Of a stretch of 64,000 nucleotides of DNA, positions 1-12,545 are shown one piece after another. The position numbers and the translations under genes were made by a program. This stretch comes from Aptenodytes patagonicus. Lineage: Eukaryota; Chordata; Aves; Sphenisciformes; Spheniscidae. Positions within the stretch are counted from its first letter, which is position 1. Each line of letters opens with the position of its first letter. Where the stretch lies: NCBI RefSeq assembly GCF_965638725.1, contig NC_134949.1:120899794-120963793 (forward strand). Reading direction: 5' to 3'. The notes under the pieces were generated by a model that was not told the origin of the DNA, did no database searches, and saw only the letters and a program-made list of their open reading frames with translations.

Positions 1-1978
1 GCATGCAGGCAGCAGACCACAGCCCGAGTACCAAGCAATTTGCACCTCTGTTTTAGGCTTCAAGCCCTTGTCCTTCTATGTTAGGCCCTGGCAGACAACT
101 TGGCTGTTTGAGCAGAATTACCTAGTGTTCCCACTTTTCCCACCACGATCCTGCCATACCTACTCCCCGGGCACTGGTATCCAATGGCAGGGCAAAGTTC
201 AGTGCAGCCTCCCCCTGACAGGGTAATAAACCCTGCTGTCCAAGCGCCGGCGCCAACTTCGCAGGGGTAGAGGTAGGATTGGCTGGAGAAAAGGTATTTC
301 TGGGAGACTAACTGCAAATACCTAATTCTCTATAAGGACTCGTACTAGAGGACAATCCTAGTTGAAAGTTACAGCTTCTTTCTGAAGAATAAAAATGATC
401 AGTCTCTAGTGTTCTGATCTACTAGCTAGGTTCAGATGAAAAATGTTGTCTTTTCCAACTACCTTCTTGAACGTTACATTTTTCTACTACTATGAGAGGA
501 AGAAATTCCGAGAAGCAATTTGTAGGAAAATAAATCAATTCTCTAACTCAAAAGTTTTGCTTTTGCCTTTTTTTTAACTTAAAAATTAATGTATGGACAA
601 CCAGACACAAAAGCCCTCCATATGAGAACAGAGCAGTTTAAGCTATATGCAGGAAAAGCCTGGTCTCTTTTGCAGCTTTATCATTAAAAAAACTACAAAG
701 AAGTTCCTGATATGCTACCAGTGAAACAAAGCTCATATGAATAAACTTCTTGCTTTCAAGTCCTTTTGTTTGCAGTATTGGAAATTATTCTCTTCCCACT
801 GATGAGCAAGACTTTGAATGAGGCTAAAGCACTTGCTTATTTGGGCTTCAGTGTCATCCCCCCCACCCTTGCGTGAGCAATGTGGTGGGTAGCGGGGCGA
901 GGGTAGGCTTGCTACATTTGCCAGTTTGTTATTGGGAAATGTTAACCTTTGCCTCCTGTAAAAGTTGGACTGGGCCTTGGAAGGCGCTTCCTTGATTAGC
1001 TGCATAGTGGGTGGTGGCCCCTCTGACAGACACTCTACTACGGGTTATCTGCTATATTTAGACACCTACATCAGCATCTAAGGCCTTGTTGTTTAGGTCA
1101 CTGAATATAGAGGAAGGTATCTAGTGTTAAGTACCCGCATTACTATGCCCTGTGTGCTGTCTGTCCTCTCCCAGCATTTCCTGTGACTTGCTCAGTTCAT
1201 CTCCCTCTTCTCCGTCAAAGTCTTTATTCCAGCTGGGAGTTTGATCTTGGAGAGGGAAGAACGCAAGTCACATACAGATGCACAGGGTGTTCTGTAATTC
1301 TTTATCACCTCTTCTCATGAAATCGTGAGCTTGAGAGAGGCATTTATGTCGTATTTTGTATTACGAATCTGTTGAGATCAATGAAGTTAGATGACTGTAA
1401 AATTGCTGCAACAGAGAAAAGGCTCCAACCATTTACAATATCGGTTTGTTAAGTCAAGGGGTAGTTTTTCATGCTTTAGTGGGAAATGTCTATACAAAAG
1501 AAGTAATGAAAATATGAAAGGGACAGTTTGTTGTGTGTGATACAAACATTTAGCAGAAATCTTGTTTACTCTGGAACTTTAATAATGGACCTATTGCTTC
1601 TACTGACTGCCAAGACTCCTGTTAGACACATAAATTATTTTAGAAAGTTTAAAAGTATACTGTATTTTTAAAGGGTATGCTGTATTTTTTTAATATGTAT
1701 TAAATTCCAAGAGAATTCCTAGAGTACCGTGGTACTCTATAATTAGATTTGATTGCCTATGAACTTGATAAGTCTCCTGTAATGCTGCTGTGATAACTAT
1801 GGTCTTATGTGAAGATTATGTAAGACATGGATGTTTACAAAGTCAGGGCATCATACTAAGGGTAGAAAAGAAGGGAAAGTCTCTCAGGAAAGGTGAGCAA
1901 AACTCTCGATTGCTCTCAGCCAGTCGACTTGAATTGTTTGGAGGAAAGAGAACTGCTTACTTTCATAGTAAAACTAGT

Positions 1979-2007
1979 CTAGACTAGATATATCCTAGAC
2001 TAGATAT
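1979..2007. repeat. Short direct repeat, 13-bp unit twice
   Basis: The unit CTAGACTAGATAT occurs at 1979-1991 and again at 1995-2007 with a 3-base spacer. It is AT-rich and partly self-complementary through the CTAG cores. No function is suggested. Confidence 0.7.
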
Positions 2008-5000
2008 CTGAAACTGGTTGAAGAGTTCCAGTTACACAAAAAAAAGTAGCTGCAGTGCGCAGCTATCACTTTTCCTTGGAATTATGTGCTTTCTTCTGTC
2101 ATGGAAGAGTACACAAGGCCATATAATGAACATGGGCCACATGCAAAATACTGGCACTGAACTTTATGGTTTTCCAGAATAGTTTAGCTGAAAATTACCA
2201 AATTTACAAAAAGTGAGACACCACTCTAATTAGACCAGTTCTAAAGGCTGCCTTCTAGACGAGTCCACATGCTCAGCTGGCAAAACTGCATGATACCATT
2301 TTTTCTTTAAACTTTGACCTTTTCAGGAGAAAGTTTTGCACGTTTTTCACAGTAGAATCAAAAAGTAAATGCAAACAAATGAAGGTGAATTAAAAAATAA
2401 TCTGTTTTAAACTTTTTGAACACTTGGTTGACACTATCAACTGTACAACTTTTGTGGATACGGAATGCTAATATTCATATGGCAAGGCAAAACACACTTT
2501 GTCATGTGAGCGAAGCAAAAAAAAAATACTGAAAACTGTCCTTTTGTGTCCCCCAGCAAAGATTTTAATTAGAACAGCTCATTCAACCTGTCTTAAAAAA
2601 CAGGCAGAACCACTCAGACTCTTTCTATTTCTTCATGAACTGCCTTTGCATATCATCTTCCAACATCTTCCATATCTGCATTCCAAACAAATATCTAAAT
2701 AAACAGTGCATATGTCTTGTGAAGATGTACATACGTATGTGCGGTTACAGAATAGCCTATAACAGCATCTCTTAATGTCTACTTGCTGGATTCTGTAGAA
2801 AGTTTGTCAACACCACAGTGACTTATTCAACAAAATACAAGGAAAAATATCAGACCTTGTTGAAAACCGGGTATAGTGGGATAGACCACTAATATCACTG
2901 AAAGCTCTAGCTTTTGTACTAGCTTTGTGAACAAAATCAGAGATGCTGTGTGCGCATATTTTGCCAGCACAGGAAAATGAGGGTGGATGACACTGAAGCC
3001 TGAAATAAGCAGGATTAAAAGTAGCAACTGTCACCATTAAATATAACTTTCTTTGGCAGGGGTGTTTTTTGCTTATGTAGCAGGTATGCTTTTATATATA
3101 TTAGTTTATGGACGGGCAAGATACTTCATGAAGTAACAAGCTCGGGCTGTCCTAAGGAGAAATTAAAGTATGGCTGTTGGCTTCAGAGTGAAAAAAATAT
3201 ATACTACAGATGGAACTTTATTAAGGCCTGTTGTAATTAGTCACCTGGGTAAACTAGCAACTCTTACCAATAAAACAGTATACAGAATTCATGGATAAAA
3301 AGTGCTTTCTACTGGGAATTCCAGTTCTTTTCCTGTGCCACAGGAATGCCATCGAGGTAGCATCTGCAACACTTCCCATGGCCTGGCCACAGGCATTCAA
3401 AAAAGTCATTCCAGGTGGAACGGGGAGCAGAGAAGGGCTGCTTGGATAAGCTAGGGAAAATGGAAATTTCATCTGGGATGGATTAGAGGAATGCAGCTTT
3501 ACCGAGGCATAGGTCTTGGAAAGTATATGAGAGGCCTCTATAAGTACATCTCAGGGGTAAAACAGGTAGGACAAAGAACCACCATTTGAATGAAAGATAG
3601 TGCTGGCACAATAAAAGACTGTACAAACCTGTCTTCAACAGAACCAAACTGGAAATGACAAACATGTTTCTAATCCTTGGTGAGGCTCTGGGCCAGTCTT
3701 ACAACTGAGGCAGGGGACGTCAGCGTTTCTAAGACAGAACTGGGCAAGCCTGTGAATTGCAGGATTTGCTTCTGACAACAGGGGACTGGACTCGCTGATT
3801 TTGCAGGTTCCTCCCGTTCCCGTTTAGATGAGTATGGGCTAGTCCAGTAACTGTTACTATTCTGTTACTGTTTTCTGTGGAAATATGTTAATACCATAAA
3901 TGTCTGCTGGCTAGTTGGAGTTACCCCTTTGAAACAAGCAAGTTTTGTCTGTTTCTGCATTTGTTTTTCAGGAGTTTGCCCTGCCTTCTTCTGAAAACGC
4001 TTCTCTTGGTGGGAACAGATGTATCATTAATTCTTTGCACTCTTGTTTGTGTCAAAAAAGTAGGCTGTTAGACATGGGTAAAATAATTTCTCTGTGCTTT
4101 TGTGTTGGCTTGCATTTTCTGGTGGGCAGCAAAGAACTGACCAGACTTGTGTCTCTTCACTTTTTCTTGTGATTGCAGTAGAGGTGTTTGTTAAATAATG
4201 AATGCATAAGCCTGTTTCATGTCCTACTGGCCAGAAATTACTCATGGACACTGTAGGTACTATCTCCAAAACCTTTCTTAGAAATTTCAAAATTACAAAA
4301 CAGCAAACCAAATTGTCCAGTCATCTAGTCATATGAAAACATAATTGAATTTACATTTTAAAGTAAAAATACACTCAAAATTAAAAAAAGTTCTTGACAT
4401 AGTGCTTCATAGCATCAGACAAGACTGAAAAGAATTGTATGAACAGAATATTAGTCAACTGATTGTATCTTTTGTTGTCAGTTTATTTTGAGTGATAAAA
4501 TATCAATGTAAGAAAAAATGACACTGAAGAGGAAACAATGATAGGAAGGAGTTTGAAAGTCAGCAACTGGTTCTAAGTGGGAATTAGATACTAAGTCTCA
4601 GCATGACTAGATAATTTTTAGCTCTCTATATATATCTTTTGAGTGGGAAGCTGGAATATAGAAACTGAGTGCTGCTTTAATTTTTAAACTGGTTTAAACC
4701 AGCTAGATTTGCGGAAACTAAGTTGGAAGCAAAAGCAAGTGTTTTTTTCTTTTGAAGTATCACTGTTTGGGGACTTTCCCCCTGGGTACTGTTCAAAATT
4801 GTTTTATTGTGACGCATTTGTTGTTTGCTGATCTCTGGTAGATACCAGAGATGCTACTTTGGCTCACCCTTGCATTCTTGGATTAGAGCACTGAGACTTC
4901 TATATTCTGTCCTGTTAAATTTATGCTTATTATTTGGGTGGCTATATGAATGGTGCTATTGCTCATCCACATTGAAATGCAATTAAAAGCCCTTTCCTAG

Positions 5001-5939
5001 GGACCAGATTCATCAAGTAATGGACTGCCCTTTCCCTGGGGTCCCAAATTCTCCGAGCTCAGAGAGAATAAAACAATGTGAAACAATGTGAAACAGTTCT
5101 GCCACAGCATTTTTACATTTAGAACATGGAAAACGAGTGTCTGTTTTAAAATTTCAGGGAGGAACCACGTACTACCTACAAGTACTTGCAAGGTCCATAG
5201 ATTAGGTACATCTGTGCACTGGGGTACATCTGAAGCCAACTTACCCTGCCTCCTGGATAAAAATACTTTTAATCTTTGTCTCTGAATATGTTTAGTAAAA
5301 TTTAAATTTCCAGTTTAGCTAAAACAAAGGTTTACAAGATCATAAATAGGAAAAGTCTGAAGACTTATGCTTTTCTTTTCCTAACAATGTCATTGGAGGA
5401 ATATTATACTACAGGGAAGAGTCAAAGTAGGACAACAAGAAATAAAAAATAATCTACTTATATTGTGAAAGGCAATTGGATGTTCTTTAACTGGACAGTA
5501 AAGGAACTATTTTAAGTGCTTCCTTTTGCTTCAAACAGGTGGCTCAAGCCTGCTATTTGGAGTTCATTTACAGTCAATTGATTCATGGCTAATAACTTAA
5601 AAATACTACACTTCCTGAAAGTATTATAGCCAAAATGTGACGGTCAAGCCTGAAGCCTAAATTAAGTTGCATTCTCTTTAAGGAACAAAAAGCACTGACA
5701 TCTAACCAAACTGTATTTTCAAGATCTTGGTTGAAACTCAGGACAGAGTGGTTTTATTTGCCGTATTTATTACCTCCAGTGTGCATTGAAAAAAAATTAA
5801 AATCTTACTGCAATAATGTCAGTATTTAGGTTAGGAGGTACAGTGGTTTTGTCTTCACCGTGTCTTTTTTATCTGATTTTTTTTTTTAAATTCCTGTCAT
5901 CATTCAACTCTCAATCTCACCTGCACCTCTCATGGAAAT

Positions 5940-6095
5940 GTAAAACACTTTGCAAATATAGTTGATTGAACTCTTACAACATTTCTGCTAACTGAGTACG
6001 TCCCCTTCTTCTACAGGAAATAGAGACGAGGAGAAACTGAGTATGATCTTGAGCAAACTACTTACAGCTTGAGGCATTGCTGGGATAGAACCTAT
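5940..6095 (+). mobile_element. Diverged MIR/CORE-SINE-like remnant
   Basis: The stretch contains, in order, an 'actcttacaacatttctgc' segment, an 'acaggaaatagagacgagg' segment followed by agaaactga, and further matches ending in 'gctgggatagaacc'. These resemble the core and 3' half of MIR-family SINEs as remembered (lower-case consensus: acaacaaccctgtgagg, acagatgaggaaactgagg, gctgggattcgaaccc). Divergence is high, as expected for such an ancient amniote element. A RepeatMasker run would settle it. Confidence 0.45.
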
Positions 6096-6731
6096 CGTGA
6101 AATCTTGGCTGCACTGGAGTCAGCAGTAGAACTCCTGTTGCGTCCAGCAGAATCAACCCCAGTGTCCCAATTCATGGTCCTGTCCCATTTAGTAATAAGC
6201 TGGAAGAAGCATCGCATCTATGACAAAAACAGCGTTTAGTCAATAGCTTTCCATGTCTTTTCTTCTCATCTTGCAGAATTGGAGAATAAGAGCTTGTTTG
6301 CACTCAAATTACCCTTCTGCTCAGTGCTGCAATTTCTGCAGTGAAAAAACGCTCATGTATTTTAGGGGTCTGACCAATGCATCAACTTTAGCATTCTTAT
6401 CTGTAGCTGAAAAAGAGGGAGGTAAGGGAGAAAAAATCTTTCTCTGAACAATCTTTAGGGATACTTTGCAAAGTTGACAAGGAAAGTTCTGAAAATCCTT
6501 ACAAGGTTTGAAAGTTTATGCATATTCTTATGCAGGGAAGTGGCTTTTTCCCTTCTGTGAAAGGCCATCACTAGGAATATTTGGCCGTATCCTGCACCTA
6601 GGGTGAAAAAAAATTTCTTTAAGCATTCTCACAGGAATTAAGACAAATATTGTATCTTTCAAAATATGTGCTTTTTCCTAATATTTCATTCAACAGCAGT
6701 ATACATACGGTTTTTTCTCCTTTTCTTAAAG

Positions 6732-6847
6732 CCGCTGCCTCCTTGTCATGACTCTAAGGAATCTATGCAGGTGTACAAACAGCACTGCAAAATAGCAGAA
6801 GAGTACCATGAGGTCAAGAAAGAAATTGCTCTGCTGGAAGAAAGAAA
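6732..6847 (+). CDS. MAP3K7CL: MAP3K7CL penultimate coding exon
   Basis: This internal exon is preceded by a pyrimidine-rich acceptor ending in TTCTTAAAG and followed by the donor GTGAGTAA. It opens in phase 0 and encodes 38 codons plus two bases, beginning [12 protein letters not shown] and running into [17 protein letters not shown]. The protein matches the conserved C-terminal part of MAP3K7CL (TAK1-like, C21orf7), which is related to the C-terminal coiled coil of the kinase TAK1 (MAP3K7). That region of TAK1 binds TAB2 and TAB3. MAP3K7CL itself has no kinase domain and its function is poorly known. The split codon AA|A joins to the exon at 15347 to give continuous Arg-Lys-Lys-Glu, as in the mammalian protein. 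Identification rests on remembered family sequence, with no gap across the junction. Confidence 0.93.
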
Positions 6848-7243
6848 GTGAGTAACTTTGCCAGAGTATTTACTGTTGTATATTCTCTTTGTAAAATCCT
6901 GTTTTGAACATGAGGGTTTCACATGATATTTTCTGACCTTATACCTCTGCCTGACGGTCACAGTACAGCACAACAGTTAGGCCATTGGTCCGTAGGATCA
7001 ACTGGGACCACTAAGGACACAGAGCTGTCCTAGCTCTGGGCCCTCAGTTATACGGATGTCCCTTAAAACCTTCATTAACAGCCTCCAGGTCACTTAACAA
7101 TCTAGTTCAGCTGGTGCAAGTCCCCTTTTTAGTTTTAGGGATATTTTTTTCAGTTTAACTTTAAGCGTTTTAATGAAGAATATAATTGATCCTCAGTTAG
7201 GTTTAGAGTACTTGACAATATTAGTAAACATTTTTCTGTGAGG

Positions 7244-7283
7244 TGCATTATCTCTATGTACATTGCATTATCTCTATGTACAT
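7244..7283. repeat. Perfect 20-bp tandem duplication
   Basis: The 20-base unit TGCATTATCTCTATGTACAT is present twice, head to tail, without mismatch. The perfect identity suggests a recent slippage or duplication event. It may be polymorphic within the species. Confidence 0.9.
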
Positions 7284-7606
7284 TGACATTTTAGGTGTTC
7301 ATACCCAATGTGCATAAGCTGGAGACTTTTTTTCTTGTCTACGGCCTATACTCATACCCCTGTCATCTTTGCATGACTGTTAAGTGGCAAAGAGCACTCT
7401 GTGACTCTCGGTCCCTTTCCACAAGAAACCCGAAAAAGAAATTCAGAGAGAGGAAAGAGGGTGAGTAGTGAAAGTTTTTAACAGACAGCCAACCCCAAGG
7501 AATAACAGTTACTGCTAAGTAAACTTTCGCTTTCAAATGCTTTTTTATTTTTACATTCACACTGAAGGTGACTTCAAGCAGTGTTGCCTTCCTCAGGGAA
7601 AGTTAC

Positions 7607-8063
7607 CTCAGTGTCGATCTCTGAGACTTCTCGTGAAAGTGAAGACCACACCGTCATTCTTCCAAATGCTGCTTGAACAGAAATATTTGTAATATAGCAA
7701 CAGGGGTCGAAAGAGCTCTGTTGCAGAGTGGGCTTTGAGTAGAAGGTGGGCCACTGTATCTGTTTCATAGCAATCTTCGCGCAGCTGACCATGCAGTTCA
7801 GCCAAGTTTGCATCCATGGGAGTCTTCAGCTGCAGAAGCAAGCTGATGGGAGGGAAACTGGTGAAATCCTGTAGTCTTACAAGTAAGATAGCCAAAGATC
7901 TCCTTGAATCCAGACTATGCAGGGTAAGAAAGTGAGACTTGTCTTTGTCGGGGTTGATGGCTACAGGCACAGTATAGTTAGTTGTTGCCTGAAGTGTCGG
8001 AACTAGTTGAGGTTTCCCACTACAAATCCCCTCCCACTGTAGGACCTGCATGGCACTCAGTGG
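7607..8063 (-). other. Unidentified antisense open segment with splice-like borders
   Basis: Read on the minus strand, a long pyrimidine tract ending CTGTCAG (8064-8070 and beyond) precedes 151 codons open from the first base after the AG. The TGA stop at 7610-7608 lies directly before a donor-like GAG|GTAACT (exon side ending at 7607). The predicted peptide includes TTNYTVPVAINPDKDKSHF and LRLQDF-like alternations of hydrophobic and polar residues, which look more protein-like than most chance frames here. I do not recognise the family. A stop one base before the donor is unusual for a coding exon. Alternatives are a relic exon, a retrocopy fragment with a frameshift near the 3' end (another frame stays open through the donor), or chance. 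It lies antisense inside the MAP3K7CL intron. Confidence 0.3.
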
Positions 8064-11000
8064 CTGACAGGTTGGCACAAAAGTTAAAAAAGAAGAAAAA
8101 ATAACCAGAAGAGATTAACACTACATTGTCCCAGTGTTTCCATTTGATTCATCATTAATTAAACTTGGCCAATCAAAAGTAATTGGTGTTTTTAAAAAGA
8201 TGTAGAGAAGATAATGAATTCAAATAATTTTGCAATGATTCGTCAAATTTGATTGTCTAATATAAGCTGCTTACATGTGTATTTAGCAACCAAGTGAATT
8301 CAGTGGAAACCATGTGTATTTGTCTTCTCTGAAAATCCAAACTGAATATAAAATATTAAATGGTTGTTTAAGTGCTTAATTTTAGACATATAAACTCAAA
8401 AGGTAGCCTTAGATCATTTGGTTTTTAGAGTCTACTAATGTAAATGCGTTATTATTACTGTCACATACCTGAATCAGTTATGCACATTTATGAAGTAAGC
8501 TTGGAGCCCTTGAAAACTAGACTTACATATATATTTTTGCATTTACTAGAATGAAAAAAAATGCTGTTTGAATGCATTTTCATTTATCTATGGCGTCTGT
8601 GGTACTAGCTGAATTAGAAACATGTTGCTCCTTGGAAATGGCAGATACCTGCACAAAATTGTTCACCTGAGCTCAAAACTATCCTCATCAGCCTCTGAGC
8701 CCAGAAGTCAGCCTCTCAGCAGTGGTTGTCCTGGATGAATTAAGGGGCTTCAGGCTGGCATTTTCCTTCATTCCACCAGTGGATGTCAACAGTGGAACAA
8801 TGTGAGGAAGCTTCCACCACTGCTACCTTTGCTGAACCTGTTCTGTGGATAGAAGATTTCGTGCCCCAGTAAACATATGTTAAAACAAGAGTGGCTGAAT
8901 AAGGCAGCAAATAGAATTATATTATTGTGATTCCTATGTGCCTTCTATTTACATGTTTGTGGCCTAGATATTCACATGCTGTGTAGCTGTGAAATGCCTA
9001 AACATGACAAATACCAGTGCAGCACCTTTCACCACCTTCCAGATCTCTTAATCTGAAGAAGTGGTCCTACAAGCACTGGGATTGAAGATGCTTAATTTCC
9101 TACAGGTTGGTAATAACAGAATTTTGAGGTTTAAAAAGCTGCAAGTGCCAACTGAAGCTTTTTTTCTCCAGATGGGAACTATTTATGACCCCTCCCTCCA
9201 GGTAGATTCTCCATTTTGTAGTATTTTGGAGGAGGTCTCACAGTACTGCCTTTCCCCTTTGGGATGTCTTTCCTTTCTGTAGCCGTCTGTTTTTATGAAA
9301 CCTTCCAGAAACTAATTGGGACCTCTTCACCACATGAAGTTTGGTTGAAATTGAAAGGTGGATTAAAAAGTTATTAGGACACATACACCTTTACACACAT
9401 GTAAGCATACAAAACCTGAACACATTAACCTTGATTTTTTTATAGATTTTTATATAAAACTAGATAGAAAGAGAGTATAAGTGTAGAGGTGAAGGAGTAA
9501 GCAAGAAGTAAAAGAGAGTTTTGATCTAGTGATCACTGATTTATATCTAAAAATGATCTCAACGGTTACAGTTTGAAAGTTAAAGGAAGTTTATGGGGTA
9601 GCATATGCTGAATGAAGAGGAGAGTGGATTACAATGGCTGGGGTGGCATGCGTGTGGAATATTCCATTCTCAGAAGGGAAGGATGCTTTGACTTTTCTAA
9701 GAAGTCTGCTGAGATGCACAGCTTTTAGCCTCAAAAGCAGTTATGATCAAATGGAAAAGAGGGAGCTGTTTGCAGCTTTCTGAAATTTGCCCCTGTGGCA
9801 GGTGTCTTTATCTTCTACATTTGAATTTGAATGTATGGGAATAAAGATTCACAATTGCCAAACACACCTGCTATCTATTGTCTATTTCTTTTAAATATTA
9901 TTTTGATAAAATGGACAAAGATAGAGTTTCATCCCTTGTAATGGGAATCAACAATTTGTGCAGTGGTCTTCAGCGCACATTTTTACCGAAGGCAACCAGA
10001 AGTGCTGTTGGATGGTGCCCCTGCCAGTGCTCTGAACTTCCTCTCCACAGATCAACTCACCTGTGGAATTAAAATGTCAAGTCCCACCTGGCAGTGTCTG
10101 CTCCTGTGGTGCCTACTGGTAGTACACTGTGCACACAGAACACTGAAGACAATGATTGTCAGGAAAATAGCGGAAAATGGATTGAGCAAATATTTTTGAA
10201 TTGTTGGTTAGGAGGAGGAAATAATGTTAAGTTAACCTGACAAAAATGTCCGTACAGGTATTGTAGCTTTTTAGTAAAACAAAAAATGGAATAGTATTCA
10301 TTCTACTTTAAACACTTTTTGTTCCAACCTCCAAAGTTCAGTGTAACCTTTTATCCGTGAAATAATGCCATGCAGGTATATTTCTAAAGGAGGCATCTTT
10401 AAGAAATAGAAAGTTGTATAACATTGTTTTAAAATAGTCAAAAACGTTTACTCTTTCGCAACTTTTCAAAGGCTTTTAATTCTGCTTAGCTTGACTTGTC
10501 TCTCATGGTAGTGTGAGGATCAAGTATGGCCGAAGTATAGAAAGGCAGTGGTATGAAATGACAAGGGTGCTTTCCATCAGGGCAGGAACAGAGTTTATTT
10601 GCCCCTTTCTCTTGTATGCAACGTAGATGGCAAGAGAATGTAGTAAGCTGGGAGTGGGAGAGAAGACAACAACTATTTCACAGGAAAATGGGAAATGTGA
10701 GAGAGAAAGGGAGGTTGCAGGTTCAAAAAAGGGAAAATCAAAGGACAAAGCAAATAAGAAGGGAAAAGAAATTACTCGGGAAGAAAACAAATGGAAGCAA
10801 GAAATTTAAAGAATTTAAAAGAACATTGGGTAGATTTTTTTGCTAGTACAAATCATTATAGCTTTGTTTGCTGTCTTCACTCAAACTCTTCCCATTTATA
10901 CCAGCAATATGTAGTACAAGGGACAAGATCACTCTGGAATGGGAGACATGATCGAAAAGAAAGAAAAGGGTGTGGAAGCGAGAACACACCACATTTAGGT

Positions 11001-12478
11001 CACAGAATGTAATTTAATTTATGTTCCAGAAACACACATGTATTTCCATAACAGATGTTTTCGGGTATCTAAGTTTGGGTGAAAGGGATGGGATGGCTGG
11101 TTATTTTGAGCACTTGTTATATTGCTATTACTAGATAATGACCCTGGATTATGTAGTTAAATATTAGAGTTGCCATGGTTGCTAGCTATATCTTATATTC
11201 TTAGCACTGGCTGGTTTTCTCTTTTTCCTCCCCCAGACAATTCTAATATAACTCTCCAGAAAATATTATTTGACCACCACCTGGTTGAGGGTCACTCCTT
11301 TTCTTTGCCATGGATGTGATTTCTTTTCCTTCTTTTACACATATTACAGTGGACATGCAGTGGAGATGTCTGCTTAATTTTGTGGGATCCTTCCGTATGC
11401 TTTTGCATGCTCTTACGACCATAGGACTGTTTCTAAGGTCTCCAGTCCAGATGGTTTCTCCAGGTACACTATTTCTGGAGTGTCTTTCCCAACACTGTTA
11501 AGACAAGTAGTCTTCAGACTTTCAGGTACTGCAGAAAAAGATTGGTATAAACCATAAAGGCAACCTTTTATCTTAATAATTTTCCCATTCTAGACCTGAT
11601 TTTTCATCATCTCACGTGTATCCAAAATACACGTTACTTGCCAAATAGTGGAAATTACAGCTTTCCTAATACAAAGAGAAACCTCAACTTGCCCTATTGC
11701 AGTGATGAATACTTGCGGGCCTTTTATGTGTTGGCATCTGAGAAATATTTTCATTTACATTAAAACAGGCTGTCTCATTGTTTTAAAAATTAATTAGTAG
11801 ACTTTGAACACGCAAGGGCAGTCTCCTCAGACAGCAGTTACCTTACAGGGCCTCACGATTCCTCCTGACGTGAAAGCCATGTCAAATATGGGAAGAGTGA
11901 ATGACCTTATGGCCACCAGAACACACAGACACATGTTAGCTGGGAAGAAATGTGTAGTACAACAGATGCATGATCCTGAATACGTTGTTCACAATGGGGG
12001 AAAGACAAGTCTGCCTCTGCACTCTGGAAGCTGTTTTCCTTGTGTCCAGTCCATCTCCAATACACTTACCTCCAGATAGATACATCTGCTTCGTCTGTCA
12101 CTTTCCTCGGTATTTATTAATTGTGAATATTACTGTAAAGGAACTCTGTTCTCTGCATGCTCAGTCATTAAGGCCAGGACAAGAGAAAGAATTTCCCTAA
12201 GATCACGCTGGGTTTTTCTCCTGCTCTGGTATGGCTTGTGGTTTATTGGTTTATGATGCAAATCACACTGGTCTTCTCTTCCCACCCCAACACCTCCCCG
12301 AAAAAGAACACTTAAAGCGTACTTTACAGATTGTCTCAAAGCTTCAAGTACATCAGCACCATTTGAGAAAATACCGTATCAATGCTGTTAATATTTAAAC
12401 TCAGGGTAACCATTAACAGAAAACACAGATTACACCGTGCTAGATCTATTTATTAAGCATCCATAACAAAGGCTAGAT

Positions 12479-12545
12479 GGTGCAAGAGCTTGGTATGGTG
12501 TTCTTTAACCTCTGGAAGCTAAGTTCAAATCCTGGATTAGATCAG
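12479..12545 (+). mobile_element. Possible tRNA-derived SINE (MIR-like) 5' part
   Basis: The stretch reads 'gatggtgcaagagcttgg', then 'aagttcaaatcctgg', which resembles the tRNA-derived head of MIR-type SINEs with a B-box-like GTTCAAATCC about 45 bases after an A-box-like region. No clover-leaf can be drawn, so this is not a tRNA gene. The assignment is weak because the match is short. Confidence 0.35.

Larger units (their letters stand above)
1..6731 (+). other. Probable MAP3K7CL intron or upstream sequence, no exon recognised
   Basis: The exon at 6732 is preceded by a good splice acceptor, so at least the sequence directly upstream is intronic. I searched by eye for the preceding coding segment expected from mammalian MAP3K7CL (an acidic, proline-rich stretch ending in a Gln-rich turn) and did not find it, so the 5' exons probably lie before the window. 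Open frames here are short and on random strands. The only repeat I can support is a MIR-like SINE near 5940-6095, plus a short direct repeat at 1979-2007. Confidence 0.5.

Noticed and set aside
3780..3830. Possible degenerate CR1 tail (ggggactggactcgctg followed by gttcctcccgttcccg)
   Set aside because: The similarity is limited to two short words and the terminal ATTCTATG motif is missing.
12515..12530. B-box-like GTTCAAATCC suggesting a tRNA gene
   Set aside because: No clover-leaf arms can be paired around it; a SINE remnant fits better.
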